NCBI GenBank assembly: GCA_017643215.1
Contig: JAEPNV010000009.1
Coordinates: 145,179-209,178, forward strand
Source: Roseibium sp.
GTDB taxonomy: Bacteria > Pseudomonadota > Alphaproteobacteria > Rhizobiales > Stappiaceae
Length of the DNA: 64,000 nucleotides
Direction: 5' to 3'
Translations under genes and position numbers: made by a program
Notes under the pieces: generated by a model
The model's database searches: none
The model's input: the letters and a program-made list of their open reading frames with translations, nothing else
What the model was told of the DNA's origin: nothing
In this document: piece by piece, positions 28,251-39,155 of the stretch
Position numbering within the stretch: the first letter of the stretch is position 1
How the letters are laid out: each line of letters begins with the position of its first letter

Positions 28251-30419
28251 CTATTCAGCCGCCTGCGCCGGCCCATAGCCAAGCTGGGCATTGAGCTTGT
28301 GAATGAGGTCGATCGCCGCCTCCGCGATCACCGTGCCCGGCGGGAAGATCGCGGACGCGCCGGCCTTGTAGAGCGCATCGTAGTCCTGGGGCGGGACCAC
28401 GCCGCCGACCACGATCATGATGTCCTCGCGGCCCTCATCGGCCAGTGCCTTTTTCAGCGCCGGAACCAGCGTCAGATGACCGGCGGCAAGCGATGACACG
28501 CCGACCACATGAACGTCGTTTTCCACCGCCTGCCGGGCTGCCTCGTCCGGCGTCTGGAAAAGCGGCCCAATATCGACGTCGAAGCCGAGATCGGCAAAGG
28601 CGGAGGCGATCACCTTCTGGCCGCGGTCGTGGCCGTCCTGACCCATTTTCGCGACCAGAATGCGCGGCCGCCGGCCGTCATTGTCTTCGAAGGTCTCAAC
28701 CAGATCCTGGACCTTGTCCATGGTGCCGGACATCGCGCCCGCCTCCCGTTTATAAACACCGGCGATGGATTTGATCTCGGCCTTGTGCCGGTCGAACACC
28801 TTCTCCATCGCCAGCGAAATCTCGCCGACGGTCGCCATGGCGCGGGCCGCCTTCACGCTGAGGTCGAGGAGGTTGCCCTCACCGGTTTCAGCGCATGCGG
28901 TCAAGGCGGCAAGCGCGGCCTGCGTGCCGGCCTCGTTCCGCTCCGCCCGGAGCCGTTCCAGTTTCTCGATCTGCCGCGCCCGCACTTCCGCGTTATCGAC
29001 TTTCAGAACGTCGATCGGCGGCTCGGTATCCGGCTTGTACTTGTTGACGCCGACCACCGTCTGGGTGCCGCTGTCGATCCGGGCCTGGGTCTTGGCCGCG
29101 GCCTCTTCGATCCGCAGCTTCGGAATGCCCTTTTCGATCGCCTTGGCCATCCCGCCGAGATCCTCGACCTCGCGGATATGCGCCATCGCCTTTTCGGCCA
29201 GATCGGCGGTCAGCTTCTCGACATAGAACGACCCGCCCCAGGGATCGATCACCTTGGTGGTGCCGCTTTCCTGCTGAAGGAACAGCTGCGTGTTGCGGGC
29301 GATGCGCGCGGAAAAGTCGGTCGGCAGCGCAAGCGCCTCGTCGAGCGCGTTGGTGTGCAGCGATTGGGTATGGCCTTGTGTGGCCGCCATGGCCTCCACA
29401 CAGGTCCGGATCACGTTGTTGAAGACGTCCTGGGCGGTCAACGACCAGCCGGAGGTCTGCGAATGGGTCCGCAGGGAAAGGGACTTGGCGTTTTTCGGCG
29501 CGAAGTTCTCCCGCATCAAGGTCGACCAGATCAGCCGGGCGGCCCGCAGTTTCGCCACTTCCATGAAGAAGTTCATGCCAATCGCCCAGAAGAACGACAG
29601 GCGCGGCGCGAAGGCGTCGATGTCCATGCCCGCCGCGACGCCCGCACGGGCATATTCGATGCCATCGGCGATGGTGTAGGCCAGTTCCAGATCGGCCGTC
29701 GCCCCGGCTTCCTGCATGTGGTAGCCGGAGATGGAGATGGAGTTGAACCGCGGCATGTTCTTCGACGTGAAGCCGAAAATATCGGAAATGATCCGCATGG
29801 AGTGTTTCGGCGGATAGATGTAGGTGTTGCGGACCATGAACTCCTTCAAAATGTCGTTCTGAATGGTCCCGGAGAGGTCCTTTTGCGCAACGCCCTGCTC
29901 TTCCGCTGCCACGATGTAGAGCGCGAGAACCGGAAGCACCGCCCCGTTCATGGTCATGGACACGCTCATCTTGTCGAGTGGAATACCCGAAAACAGCGTC
30001 CGCATGTCATAGATGGAATCGATCGCAACGCCCGCCATGCCCACGTCCCCGGCGACACGCGGATGGTCGCTGTCATAGCCCCGGTGTGTGGCCAGGTCGA
30101 AGGCCACGGACAGCCCCTTTTGTCCGGCGGACAGATTGCGCCGGTAAAACGCGTTGGATTCCTCGGCCGTTGAAAAGCCGGCATATTGGCGGACCGTCCA
30201 CGGCTGCTGGACATACATGGTCGGATAGGGCCCGCGCAGAAACGGCGCCAAACCCGGCCAGGTGTCGAGATGCCTCAGGGCCGCGATATCGGCGGCCCCG
30301 ACGACCGGCCGGACATCGATGCTCTCAGGCGTCGTCCAGGCCGTGGCGCCCTCCCCGGCCGTTGCCGGATCAACCGTTCCGCGATAGCCGATTTTGGAAA
30401 AATCCGGAATCTTGCTCAT
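28251..30419 (-). CDS. mutB: Methylmalonyl-CoA mutase large (alpha) subunit
   Basis: A 722-residue adenosylcobalamin-dependent mutase interconverting (R)-methylmalonyl-CoA and succinyl-CoA, the last step of propionyl-CoA assimilation. The TIM barrel occupies the first 550 residues ([40 protein letters not shown]). The C-terminal cobalamin domain has the lower-ligand motif DxHxxG in [18 protein letters not shown] near residue 600, then [20 protein letters not shown] and [15 protein letters not shown]. It overlaps mutA by four bases (ATGA). The length matches catalytic subunits of heterodimeric enzymes. Confidence 0.97.
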   Translation of the reverse strand: MSKIPDFSKIGYRGTVDPATAGEGATAWTTPESIDVRPVVGAADIAALRHLDTWPGLAPFLRGPYPTMYVQQPWTVRQYAGFSTAEESNAFYRRNLSAGQKGLSVAFDLATHRGYDSDHPRVAGDVGMAGVAIDSIYDMRTLFSGIPLDKMSVSMTMNGAVLPVLALYIVAAEEQGVAQKDLSGTIQNDILKEFMVRNTYIYPPKHSMRIISDIFGFTSKNMPRFNSISISGYHMQEAGATADLELAYTIADGIEYARAGVAAGMDIDAFAPRLSFFWAIGMNFFMEVAKLRAARLIWSTLMRENFAPKNAKSLSLRTHSQTSGWSLTAQDVFNNVIRTCVEAMAATQGHTQSLHTNALDEALALPTDFSARIARNTQLFLQQESGTTKVIDPWGGSFYVEKLTADLAEKAMAHIREVEDLGGMAKAIEKGIPKLRIEEAAAKTQARIDSGTQTVVGVNKYKPDTEPPIDVLKVDNAEVRARQIEKLERLRAERNEAGTQAALAALTACAETGEGNLLDLSVKAARAMATVGEISLAMEKVFDRHKAEIKSIAGVYKREAGAMSGTMDKVQDLVETFEDNDGRRPRILVAKMGQDGHDRGQKVIASAFADLGFDVDIGPLFQTPDEAARQAVENDVHVVGVSSLAAGHLTLVPALKKALADEGREDIMIVVGGVVPPQDYDALYKAGASAIFPPGTVIAEAAIDLIHKLNAQLGYGPAQAAE

Positions 30420-32440
30420 GAGCTTGCCTCCGAAGTTGCCGGCTCCTGCCGCCCTGCCGCATCAATGCCCGTATATTCATGGGTGCGCGCTAGAAGCTCA
30501 AGTAGGTCGGCCCCGGCATGGACAAAGGTGTCGACGCCCGCGGCCCGCCATTTCGCTTCATCATCGCCGGGCTTTCCGGCCAGGTAAAGGTGCGATACAC
30601 CGGCCCGTTTCAAGAGCCGGGCGGCCGGTTCCGCCTGTTCGGCGTAAATCCGGTCGGACGATACCAGACACGCCACGGTCGCGCCACTTGCGCGAAACGC
30701 TTCTCCCAGTTCCGCCTCGGAAGCTACCGGTTCCCCGCCCGTGCTGGCCAGACCACCGGCCGCGAACGCGTTCTTCGTCCACGTCGCCCGCGCCGTGAAT
30801 TCCGATACAGGACCCAGACACGCCAAAAACACGGTGGGGCGCGCACCGAGCGCCTTCGTCGCGCGGTCCGCCGTTTGCCGAAGGTGTTCGAACGGTTCGG
30901 CGACCCGTCCACGCGTCAAAGGGCGAATTTGCACAGCCGGCACCTGCGAACTGTTTCCATAGCGAATGAAGCCGGCGATCCGCGCGCCATTCAGGAGTTC
31001 GTGCCGCATGGCCGAGAACCTCGCGCCATCCGAAGGCTCCGGGACCGAACGTTGATCGACGATTTCATCAAGATCGGATCCGGCGGAGGCCAGTACCGCG
31101 ACCGGCTTCTCATTCAGATCCGGAAACTCGCTGACGCCTGTGACCGCCCGCTTGCGGCGGGCAACGTCACGGGACCGCGCTTGTGCGGTCGCCGCAATGC
31201 GGTCTTGAACGGCACCGCTTTCCAGGGCGGCGAACATACCGCCCGCCCGTTCGATGTCCTGGAACATGTCCCAGGCCGCGGCGGCCATGTCCTCCGTCCG
31301 TGCCTCGACCGCGCCCGATCCGGCGGACGGATCGGCAACCTTGTGCAGATTGCTTTCCTCCATCAAGATCGACTGGGTGTTGCGGGCCAGGCGCCGCGCG
31401 AAAGAATCCGGCACACCGATTGCCTGTGTATGCGGGAGCACGGTGACGCTGTCGGCACCGCCGACACCGGCGCCAAACACCGCAACGGTGTTGCGCAACA
31501 GGTTCACCCAGGGATCGTTCATGGTCAGCATGCGAAACGAGGTTTGCATGTGCAGTTTCATCGGTGTGGGCGTCAAGCCGCACGCGTCCTGGATCTCGGC
31601 CCACAAGCGCCGCGCCGCCCGTGCTTTTGCGATCGTTCCGATCTGATCGGCCTCGGCTGCCAGCGTGAAACCGAACCTCTCCGGCCATTGGTCCAAGGGG
31701 ACCGGCGTCTTTTCCATGCACCTTAGAAACGCGAGCGCGGATGCCATGACGCAGGCGAGCTCTTCGACCTGGCCGGCGCCAAAATCATGCCAGATGCTCC
31801 CATTTGGTTCAAAGACGCGGACCGCTGCGCTGCTTGCGACTACGCCGCAGGCGACATCCTGGACGCGGGCTTCAACCTCCGCCAAGGACAGCCGGAAACG
31901 GCCGGTCACGCAAAGCCAGCTCAGGTAGTCGATACCCGCGTGGAGATCGACGCTGTCCGGGTCGATGCCCTTTTTGTCCAGATAGGCCATCATCAGGGCA
32001 AGCTGTGAGCCGCTTTCATGACCCGCTTCCAGCCGCAGCGTCACCAGATCGAGGATAACGCCATCCAGAAGCCTTTCCATGCCGGCAAGGTCATCGATCC
32101 GAACGCCCTGTTCGCCAGAGATGGACGAACTCGTGTACAAAAGTTCCAGGCCGCCGGCCCCACCGGCAAGGTCATCCAATATCTGCGCGTTCGCGGCGGA
32201 GACGTCGGGATGGTCGATCCGCTGAATGACCGTCCACGGCTGGCTCGCCCCGCGACCGGCCTGGGCCACGACATCCTCCCGCCGGCCATAAAGCGGCTCC
32301 ACTTTAAGGCCGTCTTCAGTTTGCGTTGTAAGCCGCGCGCGGTCGCCGCCCTTCAGGGCCGCATCGACAGCGGCAAGCCAGGTCGCCTCGTCGGCGGACA
32401 AAAACGCTTCCGGTACACTGAGGGTGGGTGTTTCGGTCAT
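30416..32440 (-). CDS. mutA: Methylmalonyl-CoA mutase small (beta) subunit
   Basis: A 674-residue subunit of the heterodimeric mutase. It shares the TIM-barrel fold of MutB ([40 protein letters not shown]), but its C-terminal cobalamin-like domain lacks the DxHxxG motif ([20 protein letters not shown]), as expected for the non-catalytic partner. The ATG chosen ([13 protein letters not shown]) has GGGAGACGACG ahead; the frame continues upstream without protein-like character. It is translationally coupled to mutB. The accessory GTPase MeaB is encoded separately near 41 kb. Confidence 0.95.
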   Translation of the reverse strand: MTETPTLSVPEAFLSADEATWLAAVDAALKGGDRARLTTQTEDGLKVEPLYGRREDVVAQAGRGASQPWTVIQRIDHPDVSAANAQILDDLAGGAGGLELLYTSSSISGEQGVRIDDLAGMERLLDGVILDLVTLRLEAGHESGSQLALMMAYLDKKGIDPDSVDLHAGIDYLSWLCVTGRFRLSLAEVEARVQDVACGVVASSAAVRVFEPNGSIWHDFGAGQVEELACVMASALAFLRCMEKTPVPLDQWPERFGFTLAAEADQIGTIAKARAARRLWAEIQDACGLTPTPMKLHMQTSFRMLTMNDPWVNLLRNTVAVFGAGVGGADSVTVLPHTQAIGVPDSFARRLARNTQSILMEESNLHKVADPSAGSGAVEARTEDMAAAAWDMFQDIERAGGMFAALESGAVQDRIAATAQARSRDVARRKRAVTGVSEFPDLNEKPVAVLASAGSDLDEIVDQRSVPEPSDGARFSAMRHELLNGARIAGFIRYGNSSQVPAVQIRPLTRGRVAEPFEHLRQTADRATKALGARPTVFLACLGPVSEFTARATWTKNAFAAGGLASTGGEPVASEAELGEAFRASGATVACLVSSDRIYAEQAEPAARLLKRAGVSHLYLAGKPGDDEAKWRAAGVDTFVHAGADLLELLARTHEYTGIDAAGRQEPATSEASS

Positions 32441-32857
32441 CGTCGTCTCCCGTTGCCACGTTTTAGTCCCGATGCCGGAACAAAGGCAACTCAGCCGATT
32501 GGTTAAGATACCCCGGCACAGCAAACACAGATGCAAGCATTGGCTGAAGGATCGGCGCCACCGGACCGGTCGCGTTCGGAGGCAGGCCCTGTGGACGAAT
32601 TGGAGGCGCATGTCGTGAGACAAGAGGCAAGAGATGGCGGGAAACGACCCGCAGAGCGTATCGGCGCTACGGTCAAGGGGCGTTTCATGCCAGATCGACG
32701 TCTCCTGTCTCACCCCAAGGGCCTGGCCCGCATCGCCCAATCCCGGCGCACATCCGTCTTGATGATGGGTGCGCATCACCTGCGCCGGATGTCCTTGATC
32801 TTGTCCGATGCGTTTCCCGGCGACATGCATCTCCAACTCGTCCACAGGGCCTAGGAC
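32441..32857. other. Intergenic DNA upstream of mutA containing an inverted repeat
   Basis: This stretch has the mutA promoter side and a pair of 32-bp inverted repeats (32584-32615 and 32821-32852), annotated separately. Several frames are open across it on both strands, but none has an ATG with a ribosome-binding site plus recognisable protein character, so I call no gene. Confidence 0.45.
32584..32852. repeat. 32-bp inverted repeat bounding 205 bp
   Basis: The left arm AGGCCCTGTGGACGAATTGG...CGCATGTCG and the reverse complement of the right arm at 32821-32852 agree at 29 of 32 positions. The arms face each other across 205 bases between mutA and the LuxR-type gene. No transposase is inside. 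Whether this is a MITE-like element or two copies of a decayed gene fragment cannot be decided. Confidence 0.65.
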
Positions 32858-33061
32858 TCAACGAATACCTTCGCGCACCGGATTAGATGTATAGACGAAC
32901 CATTTTTCGGTGAATAATTCGTCCGAAGGCAAACTTTCTGGCGTGAAAAGCAAAATCACGCTGATTTCCCCATTGGTATGATCGTCAATTATATTGTAGC
33001 CTGTAGCAGCTACCGCATGGGAAATTTTATACCCATTATTGCAGGTTGCCACTGAGGACAT
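32858..33061 (-). CDS. Possible small hypothetical protein
   Basis: A 67-residue open frame beginning MSSVATCNNGYKISHAVAAT and ending ...YTSNPVREGIR, in a stretch clearly more AT-rich than its surroundings. The sequence reads like a folded-protein segment, but no ribosome-binding site precedes the ATG and I recognise no family. It is divergent from the LuxR-type gene, and its position and base composition suggest foreign or decaying DNA. It could equally be non-coding regulatory sequence of the regulator. Confidence 0.25.
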   Translation of the reverse strand: MSSVATCNNGYKISHAVAATGYNIIDDHTNGEISVILLFTPESLPSDELFTEKWFVYTSNPVREGIR

Positions 33062-33188
33062 GGTCACCGAAGAAAGGAAATCCTGAATACTGTAAACCCA
33101 TCGGTGAGCCGCTTCAACAAAGCGCAACAGCGCACGGGGCGGGCAAAACAAAAGCAATCAACGATTGCGCCAATAACGGATGTGCACA

Positions 33189-33890
33189 ATGCTTGATCAA
33201 ATCGAAATTAAGAACAAACTGCGCGCCATTTCCGAGGCGAGCGCCGCCCATCATGTCTTGGATATTCTGGAATCCAATCTGCGGCGCATGGGAGCGACCC
33301 ATATTCTTATCACGGGCCTTCCCATGCCCAACCGGCCAATTGACAGTCTCGTCCACCGTTTCCGCTGGCCGGACCAGCGAAATGACGGCATTGAGAGCAC
33401 GTCACTGTCGGCCCATGACAGCGCCTTGATGCTGGGCCTGGCGTCCAATAGGGCGATGGTGTGGACCATCTCCGCGGGGGATATGGATCATTCGGACCTC
33501 CTGGCCGCGGCCGGCGAAGGCAACCAGATCATTATAATTCCGGTCACTGAGCTTCACCCCTTCCAGGCGTTTGTTTTCGCGAGCGGCCCCTCTCTCCAAG
33601 CAAGCAAGTTTGAGCTCGCTGGTTTGGAAGTCATGGCGGCTGCCGCGTTGTCAAGGCTCCGTGATCTCGGCGTCATCTCAGGCCAGCGTCCCGGTGCGTT
33701 GTCGACCCGGGAACGCAAGGTTCTGGAACTGACGGCCTATGGCAAAACCGCCAGCGAAATCGCGGACCTTCTTGAGATTTCCCAGCGCACGGTTCATGCG
33801 CATCTGCAAAATGCCAGCGTGAAGCTGAACGCATCGAACAAGACCCATACGGTGGTCGAGGCGTTGCGCTACGGGCAAATCCGCGTCTGA
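33189..33890 (+). CDS. LuxR-type orphan regulator
   Basis: A 233-residue regulator. The C-terminal 65 residues are a LuxR helix-turn-helix (GALSTRERKVLELTAYGKTA, SEIADLLEISQRTVHAHLQN, ASVKLNASNKTHTVVEALRY). The N-terminal part resembles an autoinducer-binding domain in length and position, but the strictly conserved Trp/Tyr/Asp set of acyl-homoserine-lactone receptors is not evident. No luxI-type synthase is in the window. It is best called a LuxR solo; the ligand is unknown. An ATG nine bases upstream (MCTMLDQ) is an alternative start. Confidence 0.85.
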   Translation: MLDQIEIKNKLRAISEASAAHHVLDILESNLRRMGATHILITGLPMPNRPIDSLVHRFRWPDQRNDGIESTSLSAHDSALMLGLASNRAMVWTISAGDMDHSDLLAAAGEGNQIIIIPVTELHPFQAFVFASGPSLQASKFELAGLEVMAAAALSRLRDLGVISGQRPGALSTRERKVLELTAYGKTASEIADLLEISQRTVHAHLQNASVKLNASNKTHTVVEALRYGQIRV

Positions 33891-34187
33891 CACGGATCAC
33901 CTTTGCGGGTGGCGGGGCTGTCCAAAGCCGTGCCACCGCGCGGGGTCAAAGAACCCGCCACAAAACGGACCGTTGGCCTGGCAAGGCGAGGACGGCCATC
34001 CCGGTTGAACGGCGCACGGCCCGCGTGATCACGGTCTCTTCCGCATAAACGGCGGCCGGCCGTAGGTAGGTGTCTTGCGGATAATTTTTGGCGGAATTTT
34101 CAAGGAACCTTATGCGCTGACGCGTCCAGGTGCCTCCGGACGCGTCAATACTCACTGCTCAAAAAGATTGTCCCGGCGCCAGAGCCA

Positions 34188-34595
34188 TCAGTAGGTCATC
34201 ACCGGATCAAGGTTCTTGGCCTGATCGACCCATTTCGTGACCTGAGCCTCGCCGGGCACCTGGCGAACCAGTTTCTTGTCCTCATTGACTTCGGCCATCT
34301 TCGCGGCCAAGTTCGCCGCGTTCCGGTGCTTGAGTTCCTTTACCGTGTCGACACCGGCCGCTTCAAGAAGCTCCGAATACTCCTCCCCGACGCCGCTGAT
34401 GCGCATCAGGTCAGCCATGTTGGCCCATTTGAGGACGCGCTTGGAATCGATCCCGGTTTTGTCCGCAATGTCTTTCCGGCCCTTCGGATCCTTGGCCATT
34501 CCCAGGTAATCCTCGGTCGTCTTGATGCCCAGGGCGGCCAATTTCTCTGCGTAAGCTGGCCCTATCCCTTCAATTTCGACAATTGAATACGACAT
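34188..34595 (-). CDS. DUF4332 helix-hairpin-helix protein
   Basis: A 135-residue protein made of two helix-hairpin-helix-like halves: IEGIGPAYAEKLAALGIKTT and ISGVGEEYSELLEAAGVDTV. This pattern defines DUF4332. Helix-hairpin-helix motifs normally contact DNA non-specifically, but DUF4332 proteins have no proven role. It lies 44 bases after the gene for a small helical protein on the same strand, so the two are probably an operon. Confidence 0.87.
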   Translation of the reverse strand: MSYSIVEIEGIGPAYAEKLAALGIKTTEDYLGMAKDPKGRKDIADKTGIDSKRVLKWANMADLMRISGVGEEYSELLEAAGVDTVKELKHRNAANLAAKMAEVNEDKKLVRQVPGEAQVTKWVDQAKNLDPVMTY

Positions 34596-34639
34596 CTTAA
34601 TTAGTCTCCTTGCAGCCGAACCTTGCGAACCGGGGGTGC

Positions 34640-35029
34640 TCAGACAATCTGGTTCAGGCCCGGAATTTGCGAAATCACTTCGTTTACAACGTCATCCCCG
34701 GCTTTTTCCTTAGCATAGGAAACCAGTTCCTTTGTAACGGATTGTACATTGTCCATGGACAGGCCGGCGGAGGTGAGTTCATTCAACACGGCCATCGTGC
34801 CCATACCGCCGCCCATCATGCCGGAGAGGCCGGAGAGCAAACCACCGCCGGCTTGACCTTCGCGTTCGGCCACCAGTTCCGACGCGCCAGGCAACGCATC
34901 GAAAATCTCCTGCATTTTGTCACTTGGGCCTTCCTTGTTGAGAAATCCCAATATGATGGCAATCGCTTCTCGGGCCTGGTCGATATCGATCCCCGCAGCT
35001 TCGGCAATCCGCTTGATCAGTTCATCCAT
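34640..35029 (-). CDS. Small helical protein, DUF2267/DUF2780-like
   Basis: A 129-residue soluble protein with a helical N-terminus (MDELIKRIAEAAGIDIDQAR, EAIAIILGFLNKEG), a glycine-rich middle (GGGLLSGLSGMMGGGMGTMA) and a helical C-terminus (VQSVTKELVSYAKEKAGDDV). It resembles the DUF2267/DUF2780 type of stress-associated small proteins; the assignment is tentative. The start is supported by AGGAGCCCAGG ahead of the ATG. It is the first gene of a pair with the DUF4332 gene. Confidence 0.72.
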   Translation of the reverse strand: MDELIKRIAEAAGIDIDQAREAIAIILGFLNKEGPSDKMQEIFDALPGASELVAEREGQAGGGLLSGLSGMMGGGMGTMAVLNELTSAGLSMDNVQSVTKELVSYAKEKAGDDVVNEVISQIPGLNQIV

Positions 35030-35286
35030 CCTGGGCTCCTGGAATAGGCTGTTATTGGCTGGCCGCACATTGATAGGCAGCCCATGTCGCTATACGGCAC
35101 GCGATCCGCCGCGTCGACGGTGACATTCGGCAAAAGGAGTGCTTTCTTACCCTTGGGCATGCGGGAAGATTCTTGAAGGCGGGCCTGGCCTGAGCCGCGT
35201 CTCGCCGGAGATTGTCCCCATGCGCGAACATCTGGTCGGCTTTTTACTCCCCGTGACCGCACCTGAAACAGTGAAACGGATTAAAC

Positions 35287-36846
35287 GTGCCTAAGGACAA
35301 CAAGATCTTTATCGGCGGCGGCCAGCAAGACGCCTGGCTCGATTTGAAACGCGCCAATCGCCACGGGTTGATTGCAGGCGCGACCGGAACCGGCAAGACG
35401 GTTTCCCTTCAGATCCTGGCGGAAGGATTTTCCAACGCCGGTGTTCCGGTGTTTTGCTCCGACATCAAGGGGGATCTGGCCGGCTTGGCCATGGCCGGGA
35501 CGGAGAAGGATTTTCTGGAAAAGCGGGCCGCGGATATCGGCCTCGGCGACAGCTATGTCTACACAGCGTATCCGGCTGTGTTCTGGGACCTGTTGGGCGC
35601 ACAGGGCCACCCGGTCCGGACCACGATTTCGGAGATCGGTCCGCTTCTGCTCGCCCGGCTTCTTGAGCTCAATGACACCCAGGAAGGCGTTCTCAACATC
35701 GCGTTTGAATTGGCCGACGACGAGGGCCTTTTGCTTCTCGACTTGAAGGACTTGCGCGCCATGCTGGCCTATGTCGCCGAAGAGGCGGCAAACCTTTCCA
35801 AACACTATGGAAATGTTTCCAAGGCCTCGATCGGGGCCATTCAGCGCCGCCTCCTTGTGTTGGAACGCCAGGGCGCGGAGCAGTTCTTCGGCGAGCCGGC
35901 GCTTGATATCCGGGATTTTCTGCGCACCGCGCCCGACGGACGGGGCATGGTCAACATTCTGGCAGCGGACAAACTGATGACCGCGCCCCGGCTCTACGCG
36001 GTGTTCCTTCTCTGGCTGCTTTCCGAACTCTTCGAGGAACTTCCGGAGGTCGGGGATCCGGACAAGCCGAAGCTCGTGTTCTTCTTCGACGAGGCGCATT
36101 TGTTGTTCAACGACGCGCCCAAGGCGCTGGTCGAAAAGGTCGAGCAGGTGGTCCGGCTGATCCGCTCCAAAGGCGTCGGCGTTTACTTCGTCACGCAGAA
36201 CCCGCTGGATGTTCCCGAAACCGTGTTGGCGCAGCTTGGCAACCGGATCCAGCACGCGCTCCGCGCCTTCACGCCCCGCGACCAAAAGGCGGTTCGGGCC
36301 GCGGCCGAGACCTTCCGTCCCAATCCGGACCTCGACACCGAACGCGTTATCATGGAACTGGGCGTCGGGGAGGCTCTGGTGTCCACGCTTGAAGGCAAGG
36401 GCATCCCCTCGATCGTGCAGCGCACCTTGATCCGGCCGCCGGGCTCGCGCCTTGGCCCGGTCAAGAAAGGCGAACGGCGCGAGCTCATCCAGTCAAGCGC
36501 GGTCTTCGGCCTCTACGAGCGCTCGAAAGACCGCGTTTCGGCTTACGAGATGCTGGCGCAGCGGGCCGAGGACGAATTGCGGCAGGAAGAGCGGCGACAG
36601 GCGGAGGAAAAACGCGACTGGGACAAGCATGGCGAGCCCCGGCGGACCCGCACCGGTTTCCAGCTTCCCGATTTCGGCCGTGATGACCGGCCACGATCCA
36701 GCAGCCGCAAGGCGGCCGGCCGCCGGCGCCGGTCGCGCGACACCGCTTTGGAGGCCGGTCTGAAATCGGCCGCCCGCAGTTTTGGAAGTTCGCTCGGCCG
36801 GGCTCTCGTCCGCGGCATGCTGGGGTCGTTGAAAAGAGGGTTTTGA
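35287..36846 (+). CDS. HerA-like ATPase, DUF853 (YjgR family)
   Basis: A 519-residue P-loop ATPase of the HerA/FtsK superfamily, DUF853/YjgR branch. Walker A is GATGTGKT at residues 31-38, followed by the typical [13 protein letters not shown]. Walker B is [14 protein letters not shown] near residue 265, with the sensor region [20 protein letters not shown]. The C-terminus is highly basic ([20 protein letters not shown]). Unlike archaeal HerA it has no adjacent nuclease gene, so no role in DNA end-resection is implied; the function in bacteria is unknown. It begins at a GTG. Confidence 0.92.
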   Translation: MPKDNKIFIGGGQQDAWLDLKRANRHGLIAGATGTGKTVSLQILAEGFSNAGVPVFCSDIKGDLAGLAMAGTEKDFLEKRAADIGLGDSYVYTAYPAVFWDLLGAQGHPVRTTISEIGPLLLARLLELNDTQEGVLNIAFELADDEGLLLLDLKDLRAMLAYVAEEAANLSKHYGNVSKASIGAIQRRLLVLERQGAEQFFGEPALDIRDFLRTAPDGRGMVNILAADKLMTAPRLYAVFLLWLLSELFEELPEVGDPDKPKLVFFFDEAHLLFNDAPKALVEKVEQVVRLIRSKGVGVYFVTQNPLDVPETVLAQLGNRIQHALRAFTPRDQKAVRAAAETFRPNPDLDTERVIMELGVGEALVSTLEGKGIPSIVQRTLIRPPGSRLGPVKKGERRELIQSSAVFGLYERSKDRVSAYEMLAQRAEDELRQEERRQAEEKRDWDKHGEPRRTRTGFQLPDFGRDDRPRSSSRKAAGRRRRSRDTALEAGLKSAARSFGSSLGRALVRGMLGSLKRGF

Positions 36847-37016
36847 CGACCTTTCGGATGCCGGCAGGAGATCACCCGGAACACGCGTCGAAGGGCGTTG
36901 CGGGCCGGTTTCGTGCACGGCAGTTTCAATTTGCGCTTTTTGGGTGCTTGTGGCCTTTTAGGCGTTCTCTTCGGGACCACCCGATTCCATGAATACACCC
37001 ATTCCAAGGATGCGCG

Positions 37017-38405
37017 ATGAGCACCATCGACACTGTCCTCGCGCGGATTGACGCCGATCTGGACACCAGCCTTTCCCGCCTGTTTGAGCTCTTGAAGATC
37101 AAGAGCATTTCGACCGATCCCGCTTATGCCGCCGAGTGCCGAAGCGCGGCCGGCTGGCTCGCCAAGGAACTCAGCGACATAGGGATCGCGGCGAGCGTGC
37201 GCGACACGGACGGCCATCCGATGGTCGTCGGACACTGGAAAAATGGCAAGCCGGGGCCGCATGTCCTGTTTTACGGCCACTACGATGTGCAACCGGTCGA
37301 CCCGATCGACCTGTGGCATCGGGATCCGTTCGAACCGTCCGTGCTCACCCGCGAGGACGGGTCCAAGATCATCGTTGCCCGCGGCGCATCCGATGATAAA
37401 GGCCAGCTCATGACCTTCGTCGAAGCGGCCCGTGCCTACATGGCGGTCACTGGCGATCTGCCGGTCGATGTCAGCATCCTCCTAGAGGGCGAGGAAGAAA
37501 CCGGCTCTCCGTCCCTGCACCCGTTTTTGGAAGCCAACCGGGACGAACTGACCTGCGATCTTGCTCTCGTCTGCGACACGAGCATGTGGGACGCCGATAC
37601 GCCGGCCATCTCGGTGATGCTGCGCGGCCTTGTTGGCGACGAGATCACCGTCAGAGCCGCGAGCCGGGATCTGCATTCGGGCCACTATGGCGGATCAGCG
37701 CAAAACCCGAACCACATTGTCGGTGCGATCATCGGCGGGCTTCACGACGACGCCGGTCGCATCACACTGGACGGCTTTTACGACGGCGTGATCGAAATGC
37801 CCGACGACGTGATGGCGACCTGGAACGCGCTCGGGTTTTCCACCGATGTGTTTTTGGGCGACATCGGACTGAAAACCCCGCGCGGCGAAACCGGCCGGCT
37901 GCCACTGGAACACATCTGGACGCGCCCGACCGCGGAGGTCAACGGCATGTGGGGCGGCTATACCGGCGCCGGCTCAAAGACCGTCATTCCGGCCGAGGCG
38001 CACGCCAAGTTCACCTTCCGTTTGGTCGGCGACCAGGACCCGGACAAGATCCGTGCGGCGTTCCGCTCATATGTGCACTCCAAGATCCCCGGGGACTGCA
38101 GCGTCGAGTTCAAGGACCATGGCGGCAGCCCGGCCCTGCGTCTCGACTTCAACATGCCGGCCCTCGAAAAGGGCAAAAAAGCCCTCCAGGACGAATGGGG
38201 CAAGGACGCGGCGCTGATCGGCATGGGTGGTTCGATCCCGATCGTCGGCGATTTCAAGCGCATGCTTGACATGGATACCTTGCTGATCGGCTTTTCCCTG
38301 GAAGACGATCAGATCCACTCGCCGAATGAAAAATACAACCTGGCTTCCTTCCACAAGGGCATCCGCTCCTGGGCGCGCGTGCTCGATGAACTGTCCAGGC
38401 GTTGA
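37017..38405 (+). CDS. M20 family dipeptidase
   Basis: A 462-residue metallopeptidase of the M20/M25/M40 (carnosinase-like) family, a dinuclear zinc enzyme that cleaves dipeptides or N-acyl amino acids in the cytoplasm. Metal ligands can be traced: HYDVQPVDP (His, then Asp), RGASDDKGQLMTFVEA (bridging Asp), EGEEETGSPSLHPFLE (catalytic Glu and ligand Glu) and CDTSMWD. The dimerisation lid is in the middle (SRDLHSGHYGGSAQNPNHIV). The starting ATG has GGATGCG ahead. It is followed by the LOG gene in the same direction. Confidence 0.93.
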   Translation: MSTIDTVLARIDADLDTSLSRLFELLKIKSISTDPAYAAECRSAAGWLAKELSDIGIAASVRDTDGHPMVVGHWKNGKPGPHVLFYGHYDVQPVDPIDLWHRDPFEPSVLTREDGSKIIVARGASDDKGQLMTFVEAARAYMAVTGDLPVDVSILLEGEEETGSPSLHPFLEANRDELTCDLALVCDTSMWDADTPAISVMLRGLVGDEITVRAASRDLHSGHYGGSAQNPNHIVGAIIGGLHDDAGRITLDGFYDGVIEMPDDVMATWNALGFSTDVFLGDIGLKTPRGETGRLPLEHIWTRPTAEVNGMWGGYTGAGSKTVIPAEAHAKFTFRLVGDQDPDKIRAAFRSYVHSKIPGDCSVEFKDHGGSPALRLDFNMPALEKGKKALQDEWGKDAALIGMGGSIPIVGDFKRMLDMDTLLIGFSLEDDQIHSPNEKYNLASFHKGIRSWARVLDELSRR

Positions 38406-38459
38406 TCCCTTGGCAGTCGTCTTAGCCCGGCCCGCCAACGAGGGCGAGAGGAGAGCGGA

Positions 38460-39041
38460 GTGAACTCCATCTGTGTGTTTTGCGGCTCCAGCGGCGGGTC
38501 GCGGACCGCTTATGCGGACGCGGCGCGCGACACCGGCCGGACCATCGCCGACGCCGGACTGACGCTGGTTTATGGCGGTGCCGATGTCGGTCTGATGGGG
38601 CTTGTCGCCGACGCGGCTCTGGCGGCCGGAGGTGACGTTGTGGGCATCCTGCCGGCCGCCTTGAAGGACAAGGAAATCGGCCATAACGGCCTCACCGAAC
38701 TGCATGTGGTCGGTTCAATGCATGAACGCAAGGCGATGATGGCCGACCGCTCCGATGCGTTCATGGCGCTTCCGGGGGGAACTGGAACTTTGGAGGAAAT
38801 ATTCGAGGTCTGGACCTGGGGCCAACTGGGCCTTCATCAAAAACCGTGCGGGCTTTTGAACACAGGTGGTTTTTACGACAGCCTTATCCGCTTTCTGGAT
38901 CACCAGACGGCGGAAGGTTTCATGAAGCCGGAGATGCGGACCATGGTCCAGGTCGCCGAAACGCCGGCGGATTTGATCGCCAAATTCCGCGCCTATACGC
39001 CGCCATCGACCCCAAAATGGATCCGGCCGGAAGACACCTGA
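38460..39041 (+). CDS. LOG family (TIGR00730) nucleotide phosphoribohydrolase
   Basis: A 193-residue Rossmann-fold protein of the LOG family. Plant and bacterial members release free cytokinin base from cytokinin riboside 5'-monophosphate, or act on purine nucleotides generally. The defining motif PGGTGTLEE is at 105-113, with the preceding MHERKAMM at 87-94 supplying the conserved Arg. The start is GTG with GAGAGGAG a few bases ahead. Whether it makes cytokinin or is a general AMP nucleosidase-like enzyme cannot be told from sequence. Confidence 0.92.
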   Translation: MNSICVFCGSSGGSRTAYADAARDTGRTIADAGLTLVYGGADVGLMGLVADAALAAGGDVVGILPAALKDKEIGHNGLTELHVVGSMHERKAMMADRSDAFMALPGGTGTLEEIFEVWTWGQLGLHQKPCGLLNTGGFYDSLIRFLDHQTAEGFMKPEMRTMVQVAETPADLIAKFRAYTPPSTPKWIRPEDT

Positions 39042-39155
39042 CATCGGATCAGGAGACGTCGGCGCTTTGCCGTTTCATGATGCGGAGCAATTAATCTGCC
39101 AAATCCGATTGGGGCCGGTTCAATCCGCGCGGTTTTTGGTCTATGTCCCGGCACA

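Noticed and set aside
28509..30173. A 554-residue open frame on the plus strand
   Set aside because: It lies antisense to mutB and has the Arg/Gly/His-rich look of a complement frame.
33946..34155. A 69-residue open frame on the minus strand
   Set aside because: It has no ribosome-binding site or recognisable features and lies in a plain 297-base gap after the LuxR gene.
35287..36846. HerA-NurA type defence or DNA-end-processing system
   Set aside because: The ATPase belongs to the DUF853/YjgR branch, and neither neighbour encodes a nuclease or defence partner.
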